This document shows, piece after piece, positions 25,056 to 33,686 of a stretch of DNA of 64,000 nucleotides (the first letter of the stretch is position 1; each line of letters starts with the position of its first letter). A program made the translations under genes and the position numbers. The DNA lies in assembly GCF_002909375.1 (NCBI RefSeq), contig NZ_PPXD01000020.1:124001-188000 (forward strand), given 5' to 3'. Below the pieces are notes generated by a model that was given only the letters and a program-made list of their open reading frames with translations, had not been told where the DNA came from and made no database searches. This DNA comes from Cryobacterium zongtaii (lineage in GTDB: Bacteria; Actinomycetota; Actinomycetes; Actinomycetales; Microbacteriaceae).

Positions 25056-25922
25056 ATGACGCTCGCCACGACCCGCGATCTCGTCGACCATGCTGTAGCC
25101 GGTGACCGCGCCGTCCTCGCCTTCAACGTCATCACGCTCGAGCATGCCGAGGCCATCGCTACCGGCATCCAACACGCCGGGAGCAGCGCGATACTGCAGG
25201 TGAGTGAGAACGCGATCTGGTTCCATGGCGGCAAGCTCTCCCCCATCATTGCGGCCTGCGCCAAGGTCGCCGCCGAGGCCTCTGTACCCATTTCGATTCA
25301 TCTCGACCATTTCCAAGACCTTGCTCTGACCGAGCGCGCAATCGACATGGCTGCCGACCTTGGAGTGAGTTCGATCATGGTCGATGCCGCCCACCTCCCC
25401 TACCGCCAGAATGTGCAGCAGACCCGCGACCTGACCTGTCGTGCCCAGACTCGCGGCCTCTGGGTCGAAGCTGAACTCGGAGCAATCGGCGGAAAAGACG
25501 GGGCTCACTCGCCATTGGTTCGCACGAACCCGTCCGAGGCCCACGAGTTCGTTGCACAGACCGGCGTCGACGGGCTTGCCGTGGCTGTGGGCAGCTCACA
25601 TGCGATGACCTCGCAGGATGCACGGATCGATCTGGCGCTCATAGCTGCTCTCGCCCTGAGCGTGCCGGCGCCCCTTGTCCTCCACGGATCTTCAGGGGTT
25701 GCAGATGAGACTCTCGTCGCCGCAATCGGCGCCGGGATACGAAAGATCAATGTGGGCACGGCATTGAACGTCGCCTTCACCCGCGAAGTGCGGCGCTTTC
25801 TAGACAAGAACCTCGAGGTCACCGATCCACGCATGTACATCCGCGAGGGATCTGACTCGATGGCCCGCACCGTCACCCACCTCTGCAGGCTCGTCGACGC
25901 TGCATGCGTCCCCGCCCGCTGA
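25056..25922 (+). CDS. kbaY: Class II tagatose/fructose-bisphosphate aldolase, catalytic subunit
   Basis: A 288-aa zinc-dependent class II aldolase of the KbaY/GatY/AgaY type, cleaving tagatose-1,6-bisphosphate to glyceraldehyde-3-P and dihydroxyacetone-P. Visible active-site elements are AFNVITLEHAEA near the N terminus, ISIHLDHFQD (catalytic Asp and zinc His), VEAELGAIGGKDG, VAVGSSHAM (zinc His), LHGSSG (zinc His and phosphate loop) and KINVGTAL (phosphate site). It is the first gene of the amino-sugar operon and is followed by its partner subunit gene kbaZ. Tagatose rather than fructose specificity is inferred from the neighbours. Confidence 0.88.
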   Translation: MTLATTRDLVDHAVAGDRAVLAFNVITLEHAEAIATGIQHAGSSAILQVSENAIWFHGGKLSPIIAACAKVAAEASVPISIHLDHFQDLALTERAIDMAADLGVSSIMVDAAHLPYRQNVQQTRDLTCRAQTRGLWVEAELGAIGGKDGAHSPLVRTNPSEAHEFVAQTGVDGLAVAVGSSHAMTSQDARIDLALIAALALSVPAPLVLHGSSGVADETLVAAIGAGIRKINVGTALNVAFTREVRRFLDKNLEVTDPRMYIREGSDSMARTVTHLCRLVDAACVPAR

Positions 25923-26016
25923 GCGCCACCTCTCGATCTATCAACCAACACGCCAACCGAATCAGCCCACCGACACCCACTAAGCGGGCGCCGGCGGATG
26001 AATGCAAAGGAGCACC

Positions 26017-27352
26017 ATGCAAAACCACCTGTGGAACACCGTGCAGAGGCACAAAGCCGGTGAGCCAGTCGGCATCTATTCGGTTTGCTCCGCACACCCG
26101 ACTGTTCTCGAAGCCGCAATCCGCCAGGCCGACGTCGACGGCACCTATGTACTCATCGAAGCGACATCCAACCAGGTCGACCAATTCGGCGGGTACACCG
26201 GCATGCGCCCGTCCGACTTCCGTGAACTGGTCTACTCGATTGCCGACGAGACCGGCTTTGCCAGAGACCGCGTCGTGCTCGGTGGAGATCACTTGGGCCC
26301 CAACCGTTGGCAAAAGCTGTCCGCCGAGGAGGCCATGATCAACGCCGAGACGTTGGTCGCCACATACGTCGAGGCCGGCTACACGAAGATCCATCTCGAT
26401 TGCAGCATGTCCTGTGCCGGCGACCCTGTTCCCCTCGGCGACGATCTCGTCGCCGACCGAACGGCGCGGCTGCTCCGCGTGGCCGAGGACGCAATCGCGC
26501 GGGCCGGGCTCGCCACCGATGTGCTGTACGTCATCGGCACCGAAGTTCCCGTTCCCGGAGGTGCACACCTTGGGCGAGTTGACTGCGACCCCACCGGAGG
26601 CGGCCAAAATGACCCTTGACCGGCACCGCGCCGCGTTCGCAGAAGTGGGGCTGACGGATATCTGGCCCCGCATCGTCGCACTCGTTGTGCAACCGGCGGT
26701 CGAGTTCGACCACCTTCAGGTCATCGACTACCGTCGAGACGGCACCGCCCGACTGCGTACCGTGTTGAACGACGAACCCGGCCTGATCTTCGAAGCTCAC
26801 TCAACCGACTACCAGGACCAAGACCGGCTCGCTGAGCTCGTCGAAGACCACTGGGCAATTCTCAAGGTCGGCCCTGGACTGACCTTCGCCATGCGCGAGG
26901 CACTTTTCGCTCTCGCCAAGATCGAGGACGAACTCCTCCCGGCGACCGAACGCTCGAACCTCATCGACGTCATCGACCGCCAGATGCTCGCCCATCCGGA
27001 GTATTGGCAGAGTTACTACGAGGGAACCGCCTCTGACCAACAAATCGCCCGCCGGTTCAGCTACAGCGACAGGATGCGCTACTACTGGCCCGATGCGTCG
27101 ATCGAAGCGGCAACGAACGCTCTGTACCGAAACCTGTCGAAGCAGGACATCCCGCTGCCGCTGATCAGTCAGTTTTTGCCGGACCAGTACGCACGGGTCC
27201 GGGCGGGCAGCCTCGCCTCGGAACCGCGCGCCCTCGTCGTCGACAAGATCCGGGACGCGCTGCGCCCGTACGCGTACGCCTGCTTCCCCGAGGTCCGAGA
27301 ACACACCACCACCACCACATCCACCACATCCAACGGAGCCCTCCTTGTCTAA
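26017..27352 (+). pseudogene. kbaZ: Tagatose-bisphosphate aldolase accessory subunit, frameshifted
   Basis: Two overlapping frames together encode a KbaZ/GatZ/AgaZ protein of about 444 residues. The first frame (from ATG 26017 with AAAGGAGCACC upstream) runs through [29 protein letters not shown] and [11 protein letters not shown] to [11 protein letters not shown]. The second frame takes over at [14 protein letters not shown] and continues through VVQPAVEFDH, ILKVGPGLTFAMREALFAL and RYYWPD to the end at 27352. The switch falls at 26563-26570 and needs one extra base to be skipped. KbaZ is a non-catalytic subunit needed for KbaY stability and full activity, so loss could weaken the aldolase. 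A sequencing error, a true mutation, or recoding are all possible. Confidence 0.85.
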
Positions 27353-28523
27353 CCACACCACCGCCATCGGCCGAACGGGCCTTCCCGGGTCGTCGGCCAC
27401 ATTCCGCGAGATCGCCCAGCAACCGGATGTCTGGCGCGAAGCCTCCGAGAACGTCACCGCCCAGCGCGGAGACCTTGACGCCTTCCTGGCCCCGCTACTC
27501 GGCCGCTCCGATCTACGGATCGTGCTGACCGGCGCGGGATCATCCGCTTTCGTCGGCGACATCGCGGCCCCGGCCCTGGCCCGCCTGCTTAGCCGCCGAA
27601 TTGAGGCGGTCGCCACGACGGATATCGTCTCCAATCCCAGGGAGTGTTTCGCCGAAGACGTTCCTACCCTCCTCGTCTCATTCGCTCGCTCGGGCAACAG
27701 CCCCGAGAGCAGCGCGGCCACGGTCCTAGCCGACCAAGTCCTCACGGATGTGAGTCACCTCGTCATCACCTGCGACGAAGCCGGTGACCTGTCTAGCCAC
27801 CACAAGGGACGCGCTAAGTCAAAGGTCGTGCTCACGCCGCGACGCTCGAACGACGAGGGCTTCGCGATGACCTCGAGTTTCACCTCAATGCTGCTGACAA
27901 GCCTTCTCATCCTGGGCGGTTCAAATGACTCCGCCGTCGCCGCGCTCGCTGCCGCCGCAACCCGCATCATCGAGCACCGGCAGGAAGAGATCACCGCCCT
28001 GGCGGCATCCGGCTTCGAACGTGTCGTGTACATCGGCAGCGGCCCGCTGACCGGTCTGGCCCGCGAATCAGCGCTCAAGCTGCTCGAGTTGACGGCAGGA
28101 CAAGTCGTCACCTACTACGACTCCGCCCTCGGCTTCCGGCACGGCCCGAAGGCCGTCCTGGACGACAGCACGCTTGCCCTGGTCTATGTGTCATCCGACC
28201 CGTACACCCGTCAGTACGACTGGGATATCGTCGCCGAACTGCGCAGCACCCTGAGCCCCGAGCGTGTCATCACCATCTCCTCGGAGCCGCTCCCCACCGC
28301 CGGTGGCCGCACTTGGCTGCTCGGGGATTTAGCGGGCGTCGACGACGCTTTCCTCGCCGTGGGCTACATTGTCATCGCCCAACTCCTCGGCCTCGCCTTC
28401 TCGCTCGAACTGGGCGCTACACCCGACAACCCCTTCCCGCGCGGAGACGTCAACCGAGTCGTCCAGGGTGTCCACATCCACCCGCTGCAGGCCTCGACCA
28501 GCACAGCCTCGAAAGAGAGCTGA
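27345..28523 (+). CDS. agaS: SIS-domain galactosamine-6-phosphate deaminase/isomerase
   Basis: A 392-aa protein with two SIS (sugar isomerase) domains, of the AgaS type. AgaS proteins deaminate galactosamine-6-P to tagatose-6-P. The first SIS domain has ILTGAGSSAF-like sequence (VLTGAGSSAFVGD) and FARSGNSPESSA. The second has YIGSGPLTGLARESALK followed by LELTAGQVVTYYDS and LGFRHGPKA, strongly matching AgaS. The TTG start at 27345 has GGAG upstream and overlaps the end of kbaZ by eight bases, indicating coupling. This gene gives the best clue that the operon handles galactosamine rather than galactitol. Confidence 0.85.
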   Translation: MSNHTTAIGRTGLPGSSATFREIAQQPDVWREASENVTAQRGDLDAFLAPLLGRSDLRIVLTGAGSSAFVGDIAAPALARLLSRRIEAVATTDIVSNPRECFAEDVPTLLVSFARSGNSPESSAATVLADQVLTDVSHLVITCDEAGDLSSHHKGRAKSKVVLTPRRSNDEGFAMTSSFTSMLLTSLLILGGSNDSAVAALAAAATRIIEHRQEEITALAASGFERVVYIGSGPLTGLARESALKLLELTAGQVVTYYDSALGFRHGPKAVLDDSTLALVYVSSDPYTRQYDWDIVAELRSTLSPERVITISSEPLPTAGGRTWLLGDLAGVDDAFLAVGYIVIAQLLGLAFSLELGATPDNPFPRGDVNRVVQGVHIHPLQASTSTASKES

Positions 28524-28528
28524 CCGCC

Positions 28529-29494
28529 ATGTCGCTCTTCCTAGGTGTTGATGGGGGCGGGTCCAAGACCGCCTTCGTCGTCCTCAACAGCTCCGGACAG
28601 ATCGTCGCGGAGACTCAGTCGCCGAGCTGTTATTACTTCAGCGACGGGATCGACCTCGTCGGCCGCGTCCTCACCGACGGCATCGGCGCGATCAGCGCCC
28701 AGGCCGGCATTAAGACGACGGACATCGACTACGCCTTTTTCGGCCTGCCGGGATACGGGGAGGTCAGCACCGATATCGCGCGCTTGGATGCCCTACCCCA
28801 CGAGATCCTCGGCCACGGCCGTTACTCCTGTGACAACGACATGGTGTGCGGCTGGGCCGGTTCTCTCGGTGCCGTCGACGGCATCAACGTCATCAGCGGC
28901 ACCGGTTCAATGACCTATGGCGAACGCGACGGCCGGGGCCACCGCGTCGGAGGCTGGAGCGAACTGTTCGGCGACGAAGGCTCTGCCTATTGGGTCGCGA
29001 TCCGCGGGCTCAACGCCTACTCCCGTATGAGCGACGGCCGACTCCCTCGCGGGCCGCTGTACGACGTGGTGAAGAAACGGGTCGACGTGTCCGGCGATCT
29101 CGATCTGATCGACGTTGTCGTCAACCGGTGGAAAGGCCAGCGAGGAGCCATCGCGGACCTCTCCAAGACCGTTGTCGAAGCCGCCGGTCTGGGCGACCCC
29201 GTTGCCGTGCAGATCATCACGGATGCCTGCACAGAACTGGCCACGATCGTCGACACAACACGCACCGAACTCGGATTCGCTGCTGAAGAAATCATCCCCG
29301 TGTCGTATTCGGGCGGCATGTTCACCGCAAGCGCCGTACGACAGGGCTTCGAACAGGCCCTCACCGTTCTGCACCCAAGCTACGAATTGCGCACTCCCCT
29401 GTTCGGCCCGGCCATCGGAGCCGCACTGTACGCCGCGAAGAAGGCCGGTACGCCCTTGTCCGACACCGCACTGGCCAACCTTCGATCGAACTAA
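28529..29494 (+). CDS. BadF/BcrA-type amino-sugar kinase (GlcNAc/GalNAc kinase-like)
   Basis: A 321-aa ASKHA-fold kinase of the BadF/BadG/BcrA/BcrD family that includes eukaryotic GlcNAc kinase. ATP-binding signatures are LGVDGGGSKTAF at the N terminus, VISGTGSMTYG in the middle and the family segment GWSELFGDEGSAYW. A late glycine-rich segment SYSGGMFTA and FGPAIGAALYAA complete the ATP site. It starts five bases after agaS. Because the operon has no PTS, this enzyme probably phosphorylates the imported amino sugar (GalN or GalNAc) at C6. Specificity is inferred from context only. Confidence 0.82.
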   Translation: MSLFLGVDGGGSKTAFVVLNSSGQIVAETQSPSCYYFSDGIDLVGRVLTDGIGAISAQAGIKTTDIDYAFFGLPGYGEVSTDIARLDALPHEILGHGRYSCDNDMVCGWAGSLGAVDGINVISGTGSMTYGERDGRGHRVGGWSELFGDEGSAYWVAIRGLNAYSRMSDGRLPRGPLYDVVKKRVDVSGDLDLIDVVVNRWKGQRGAIADLSKTVVEAAGLGDPVAVQIITDACTELATIVDTTRTELGFAAEEIIPVSYSGGMFTASAVRQGFEQALTVLHPSYELRTPLFGPAIGAALYAAKKAGTPLSDTALANLRSN

Positions 29495-29556
29495 GCACAC
29501 CCTTTCCAACCGCTCCACCCGTTCCGCCCACATCAGATGTCAAAGAGGAGATCACA

Positions 29557-30498
29557 ATGAAGAAAACGCAGAGTTGGATATTTTACGCAGCGCTCTTGGT
29601 GTTGTTCTGGGGAGTGTGGGGCGCGTTCTCCGCACTACCCATCACCCTGTACGGATACCCCGATGAGATGGTCTACGTCATCTGGGCGGTCGTGATGATA
29701 ATCCCCGCCGCATTCGCCCTCAGGGGCCAGAAATTCGACCGCCGCCCCAAAGCTGCCGTGTATGGCCTGCTCATCGGATTAACCGGCGCCGGCGGGCAAT
29801 TGTTGCTCTTCAACGCCCTCTCCTCGGGCCCTGCCTATCTGATCTTCCCGATCATCTCGATCTCTCCAGCCATCACCGTGCTCATGGCTATGGCCTTCCT
29901 GCGGGAACGCCTTCCCAAGGTCGCCGTCATCGGCCTCATCGCGGCACTCGCAGCGATTGTCCTCTTCAGCGTTTCGAGCGGTTCGGGCGGGGCGGACTCC
30001 GGGCCGTGGCTGATCATCGCGATCTTCGTCTCGATCGCGTGGGGCGTGCAGGCATTCTTCATGAGAAAAGCGGCGACGATCGGAGTGAACGACGCGACCA
30101 CGTTCGCCTGGATGGCCATCAGCGGACTCGTTCTGACCCCTTTTGCAATCCTGTCCATGGGCGGACTCCCCATGGACGTTCCTTGGCAGGCTCCAGCACT
30201 TACCGCCGCAACTCAGCTCCTGAACGCGATTGGCGCCCTGTTCCTCGTGATGGCGCTCAGCCGCGGCAAGGCTTCCGTGGTGGCACCCACGACGAACGCC
30301 CTGGCTCCGGTCCTCACGATCGTCGTGTCACTCATCGTCTATCAGACACTGCCGTCGGTCTTCGGAACCATTGCGATTGTCCTCGCACTCCTCGGCTCGA
30401 CGCTCATGGTCTACAGCGACGAGCGTCGCGGGGAGGCTCTCCTGAAGGCGAGTCCCGCGGTAAAAAAGACTCCTGAGCGAACAAACGTGGCTGGCTAG
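29557..30498 (+). CDS. DMT-superfamily (EamA-like) transporter
   Basis: A 313-aa membrane protein with about ten hydrophobic helices arranged as two EamA repeats. It begins WIFYAALLVLFWGVWGAFSA, and the segment YLIFPIISISPAITVLMAMA precedes the first repeat end (FLRERL). Known DMT members move sugars, nucleotide sugars, amino acids and drugs. It follows the kinase by 62 bases with AAAGAGGAGA before the ATG, and a terminator closes the transcript behind it. In this operon it is the only membrane protein and so is the best candidate for the amino-sugar importer, an unusual job for this family. Confidence 0.82.
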   Translation: MKKTQSWIFYAALLVLFWGVWGAFSALPITLYGYPDEMVYVIWAVVMIIPAAFALRGQKFDRRPKAAVYGLLIGLTGAGGQLLLFNALSSGPAYLIFPIISISPAITVLMAMAFLRERLPKVAVIGLIAALAAIVLFSVSSGSGGADSGPWLIIAIFVSIAWGVQAFFMRKAATIGVNDATTFAWMAISGLVLTPFAILSMGGLPMDVPWQAPALTAATQLLNAIGALFLVMALSRGKASVVAPTTNALAPVLTIVVSLIVYQTLPSVFGTIAIVLALLGSTLMVYSDERRGEALLKASPAVKKTPERTNVAG

Positions 30499-30522
30499 CC
30501 ACGCCACCTCGCTCACAATCGG

Positions 30523-30577
30523 CAAGGCCCGCCTGGGCTGGATCTCCGCCATCAGAGATCAGCACGGGCGGGCTTTC
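30523..30577 (+). terminator. Terminator of the amino-sugar operon
   Basis: AAGGCCCGCC pairs with GGGCGGGCTTT in the outer stem, and GATCTC pairs with GAGATC in the inner stem, giving a long two-part hairpin just after the transporter stop. It closes the kbaY operon. Confidence 0.7.
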
Positions 30578-30588
30578 GGCGTCAGACG

Positions 30589-30713
30589 TCGATCTCGATC
30601 GTGTACGAAACGACCTCGGTGAAGCGCCCGTTGACGAAGTCGTGGAGGTAACAGGACACCCCCACCGCAACGTCACCGCCAGACCCTAGGTGTAACGAGC
30701 GAGACACATTGGA
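30589..30713 (-). pseudogene. Short C-terminal gene remnant, unrecognised
   Basis: In this otherwise empty gap the minus strand encodes about 40 residues ending GGDVAVGVSCYLHDFVNG and then RFTEVVSYTIEIDV with a stop. Alternating hydrophobic residues suggest a beta-rich C terminus. A stop lies just upstream and there is no ribosome binding site. I do not recognise the family; it is probably a gene fragment left beside the terminator. Confidence 0.3.
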
Positions 30714-30800
30714 ACTCGGTGGTGACGTTCACGAGATCCACGGCGCTTCTTGAGCAGAGTTTCCTCCCCCGTCGCCTGCCCCGCGCGTAGCATCCCCGGC

Positions 30801-32024
30801 ATGAACGCGGCCAAGGACGACTCGACCACCCTCGACATCGATGGACGCGAGGTGCGGGTGAGTCATCCCGGCAAGCTCGTCTTCCCCGAGCCCGGGCTCA
30901 CCAAGCTCGACCTCGTCAGCTACTACCTCGCGGTGGCCGGCGGCGCGCTGCGCGGTGCGGGCGACCGGCCCATGGTGCTGAAACGTTTCGTGAAGGGCAT
31001 CGACCGGGAGGCGTTCTTCCAGAAGAGGGCGCCCGAGTCGCGTCCATCGTGGATCGAGACGACCACTCTGCACTACGCATCCGGCACCTCGGCGGAAGAG
31101 ATCGTGGTGACGGATGCCGCCGCGCTGGCCTGGGTCATCAACCTCGGCTGCATCGACCTCAACCCGCACCCCGTTCGCGCGTGGGACCTTGACCATCCCG
31201 ACAAGCTGCGCGTGGACCTCGACCCCATGCCCGGTGTCGACTGGGCGCAGATCGTCGACGTCGCGTTCGCCGTGCGCGACGTACTCACCGACCACAGCCT
31301 CGTCGGCTGGCCGAAGACCAGCGGCTCACGCGGCCTGCACATCAACGTGCGGATCGAACCCCGATGGGACTACCGCTCGGTGCGGCTCGCCGCGGAGGCC
31401 CTCGCTCGGGAGGTCGAGAACCGGGCACCGGGGCTGGCGAGCGCACACTGGTGGAAGGAGGAGCGCGGCGAGAGCGTGTTCGTCGACTTCAACCAGAACG
31501 CCAAGGACCGCACTGTCGCGTCCGCGTATTCGGTGCGCGCCCGTCCGGATGCCCGAGTTTCGACACCGCTCGGATGGGACGAGGTGCGCACCCGCCGCCC
31601 CGAGGAGTTCACGGTGCCGACCGTGCTGCAGCGGTTCGCCGATCAGGGCGATGTCGCCGCCGGCATCGACAACGCCGCAGGCAGCCTCGATGCGCTGCTG
31701 GCTCTCGCCGAGCGGCTCGGGCCCGCCGAGAAGGCGCCGACAGCACCCGACGGATCCGGCCGCCGCCGCTCGAGAATGCCGCTCGTTGAGATCGCCCGGG
31801 CGAAGACCAGGGAGGAAGCCATCGCTGGCCTTGACGCCTGGCGATCACGGCATCTGGAGGTCGTCGCGTTGCTCGAGCCCGCGGACGTGCTGGTCGACGG
31901 CATGCGCGGTGCGAGCTCACTCTGGTACCGGGTACGCATCAACCTCCAGCATGTACCAGAGGCACTCCGTCCCGACCAGGGATCCCTCGAAGTCGACTAC
32001 GACCCGTGGGCCGGCCGCGGCTGA
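30801..32024 (+). CDS. Stand-alone LigD-type polymerase domain (PolDom)
   Basis: A 407-aa archaeo-eukaryotic primase-superfamily polymerase like the polymerase domain of bacterial LigD, used in non-homologous end joining to fill or extend broken DNA ends, often with ribonucleotides. Motif I is LRVDLDP (catalytic D139 and D141), and TSGSRGLHINVRIEP and FVDFNQNAKDRTVASAYSVR are conserved active-site segments. About 100 extra C-terminal residues follow the PolDom. No ligase or nuclease domain is fused, and no Ku or ligase gene is in the window. The ATG at 30801 begins the conserved region; its ribosome binding site is weak. Confidence 0.88.
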   Translation: MNAAKDDSTTLDIDGREVRVSHPGKLVFPEPGLTKLDLVSYYLAVAGGALRGAGDRPMVLKRFVKGIDREAFFQKRAPESRPSWIETTTLHYASGTSAEEIVVTDAAALAWVINLGCIDLNPHPVRAWDLDHPDKLRVDLDPMPGVDWAQIVDVAFAVRDVLTDHSLVGWPKTSGSRGLHINVRIEPRWDYRSVRLAAEALAREVENRAPGLASAHWWKEERGESVFVDFNQNAKDRTVASAYSVRARPDARVSTPLGWDEVRTRRPEEFTVPTVLQRFADQGDVAAGIDNAAGSLDALLALAERLGPAEKAPTAPDGSGRRRSRMPLVEIARAKTREEAIAGLDAWRSRHLEVVALLEPADVLVDGMRGASSLWYRVRINLQHVPEALRPDQGSLEVDYDPWAGRG

Positions 32025-32076
32025 AAATGGCTGGCCCTGGCCGGAACAGCTGTCAGATGCGACTTCTCAATCCAGG

Positions 32077-32730
32077 TTATTTCGCTCCCGAAACCGGGGG
32101 TGTCTTCACTCGATGCTCGCTGTGATCCTCAAAGTCTGGCTCGGCCCGCAGAGCGTCGGCGATCTCCTCCTCCGGACGCGGCGCGATGGTCTGGTCGGCC
32201 TCGAGCTCCGGGACGGAAGGCTCATCGGGGCTGGGAATGTGAGTCTTCTTGCCTCCCAGACCCGGCACCGACGTGACTTGCGTCATCCAGGCCGCGATCT
32301 GGTGTTCGTCGAGGTCGTCCACGGACTCGAGCTCCACACCCCGCGTTGACTTGCCCATCCCCACCGGCGTCACCGGCGGTACCGGCTCGAGCGCCGCGCC
32401 ATTGATGAACATGAGCTTCACATGGCCGGCGAAGCCGCCGGAGCTGAAGCACCAGCCGTCGCCGACGCCGTAGTACGCCATGCCCCACTTCACGGAGCGC
32501 TGGAGGTTGGGCAGCGTCGTGGCCGCCAGTGCGTCGACTGCTTCGGCGATGCCGCGCTGTGGCTGCGGCAAGCTGGCGATGTAAGCGAACACCGGTTTGT
32601 CGCCGACCGCCGCTTTGGCGGGGCTGGCCCGGCCTGTCATGGCATCCGGGAGTGTCCAGGCGGACTCGTCGTGTGCCGACGTGCCCCTCGCCGGTTGATC
32701 GTCGCTCTTGCCAGAGTCCTTACTGTCCAT
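32077..32730 (-). CDS. DUF1801-domain protein
   Basis: A 217-aa soluble protein with a DUF1801/YdhG-like domain at about residues 45-150, recognisable by VFAYIASLPQPQRGIAEAVDAL, then LQRSVKWGMAYYGV and VKLMFINGAALEP. The N-terminal ~40 residues and C-terminal ~60 residues are polar, low-complexity tails. The fold is known from structural genomics, and no enzymatic function is established. It converges with the polymerase gene and is divergent from pdxY. Confidence 0.78.
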   Translation of the reverse strand: MDSKDSGKSDDQPARGTSAHDESAWTLPDAMTGRASPAKAAVGDKPVFAYIASLPQPQRGIAEAVDALAATTLPNLQRSVKWGMAYYGVGDGWCFSSGGFAGHVKLMFINGAALEPVPPVTPVGMGKSTRGVELESVDDLDEHQIAAWMTQVTSVPGLGGKKTHIPSPDEPSVPELEADQTIAPRPEEEIADALRAEPDFEDHSEHRVKTPPVSGAK

Positions 32731-32815
32731 GGCGCGATGATAGTCCTCCCATCAACGGCCGTACCGACGAGCTCCCCGGCGGCCCGGACTGTTCGGAGGG
32801 AGGAAGATTGACGTT

Positions 32816-33667
32816 GTGAAGATTCTCTCGATTCAGTCGGCCGTCGCGCACGGCCACGTTGGCAACTCAGCGGCCGTGTTCCCCCTCCAGCGCATCGGGG
32901 TCGAAGTGCTCCCGGTCAACACAGTGAACTTCTCCAACCACACGGGGTATGGCGCGTGGCGCGGATCCCTCATCGCACCCGAGGATGTGCATGATGTGAT
33001 CCTCGGCATCGAGGAACGTGGTGTGCTCCCCCAGATCGACGTGGTGCTCTCGGGATACCAAGGCGGCACCGGGATCGGCGACGTCATCGTGGATGCGGTG
33101 CAGCGGGTGAAAGCGGCGAACCCCTCGGCCATCTACGCGTGTGACCCCGTGATGGGCAACGCGAAGTCCGGGTGCTTCGTGGCGCCCGAGATCCCCCACC
33201 TACTGCGGGATCGTGTGGTCCCCGTGGCCGACATCATCACTCCGAACCAGTTCGAGTTGGGATTCCTCACCGGCACCGAGCCATCGACGATGGACTCGAC
33301 CCTCGACTCCGTCGACCTCGCCCGGGCCATGGGACCGAGCACCGTGCTCGTGACGAGTGTGGAGCGGCCCGACCGCGAGGCCGGCACCATCGAGATGCTC
33401 GCAGTGGATGCTGCGGGCGCGTGGGTCGTGCAGACTCCCCATTTGCCTTTCAAAGCGAACGGATCGGGTGACGTCACCGCGGCACTCTTCTCGGCGCACT
33501 ACCGCGCGACAGGTGATGCGGCTGTGGCGCTGGAACGCACCGCGTCCAGCGTGTTCGATCTCATCGAGCTGACGTATCAGTCGGGCGAGCGAGAATTGCA
33601 GCTCGTGCAGGCGCAAAGCTTCTACGCTCATCCGCGCATGCAGTTCTCCGCCCAGCGCGTGCGCTGA
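32816..33667 (+). CDS. pdxY: Pyridoxal kinase
   Basis: A 283-aa PfkB/ribokinase-superfamily kinase that phosphorylates pyridoxal to pyridoxal-5-phosphate in the B6 salvage pathway. It begins ILSIQSAVAHGHVGNSAAVF, the pyridoxal-binding segment, and contains NHTGYG, VLSGYQGGTGIGD, YACDPVMGNAKSG, DIITPNQFELGFLTG and the anion-hole/catalytic-base motif KANGSGDVTAALF. The GTG start follows GGAGGAAG. The length agrees with E. coli PdxY (287 aa). It stands alone. Confidence 0.93.
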   Translation: MKILSIQSAVAHGHVGNSAAVFPLQRIGVEVLPVNTVNFSNHTGYGAWRGSLIAPEDVHDVILGIEERGVLPQIDVVLSGYQGGTGIGDVIVDAVQRVKAANPSAIYACDPVMGNAKSGCFVAPEIPHLLRDRVVPVADIITPNQFELGFLTGTEPSTMDSTLDSVDLARAMGPSTVLVTSVERPDREAGTIEMLAVDAAGAWVVQTPHLPFKANGSGDVTAALFSAHYRATGDAAVALERTASSVFDLIELTYQSGERELQLVQAQSFYAHPRMQFSAQRVR

Positions 33668-33686
33668 CGAGGCACACGAGCAGGCT

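Noticed and set aside
26414..26560. Separate start for the second kbaZ frame at an internal ATG
   Set aside because: The residues before [10 protein letters not shown] in that frame are non-homologous shadow sequence, so the second half is a continuation of kbaZ after a frameshift, not an independent gene.
27300..27336. Short ACC/CCACAT repeats near the kbaZ end
   Set aside because: They encode a Thr/Ser-rich C-terminal tail; too short and imperfect to be a CRISPR array or a functional repeat. No CRISPR array was seen anywhere in the window.
31114..32349. Alternative plus frame over the LigD polymerase
   Set aside because: Ser/Arg/Pro-rich out-of-frame translation; the polymerase frame has catalytic motifs.
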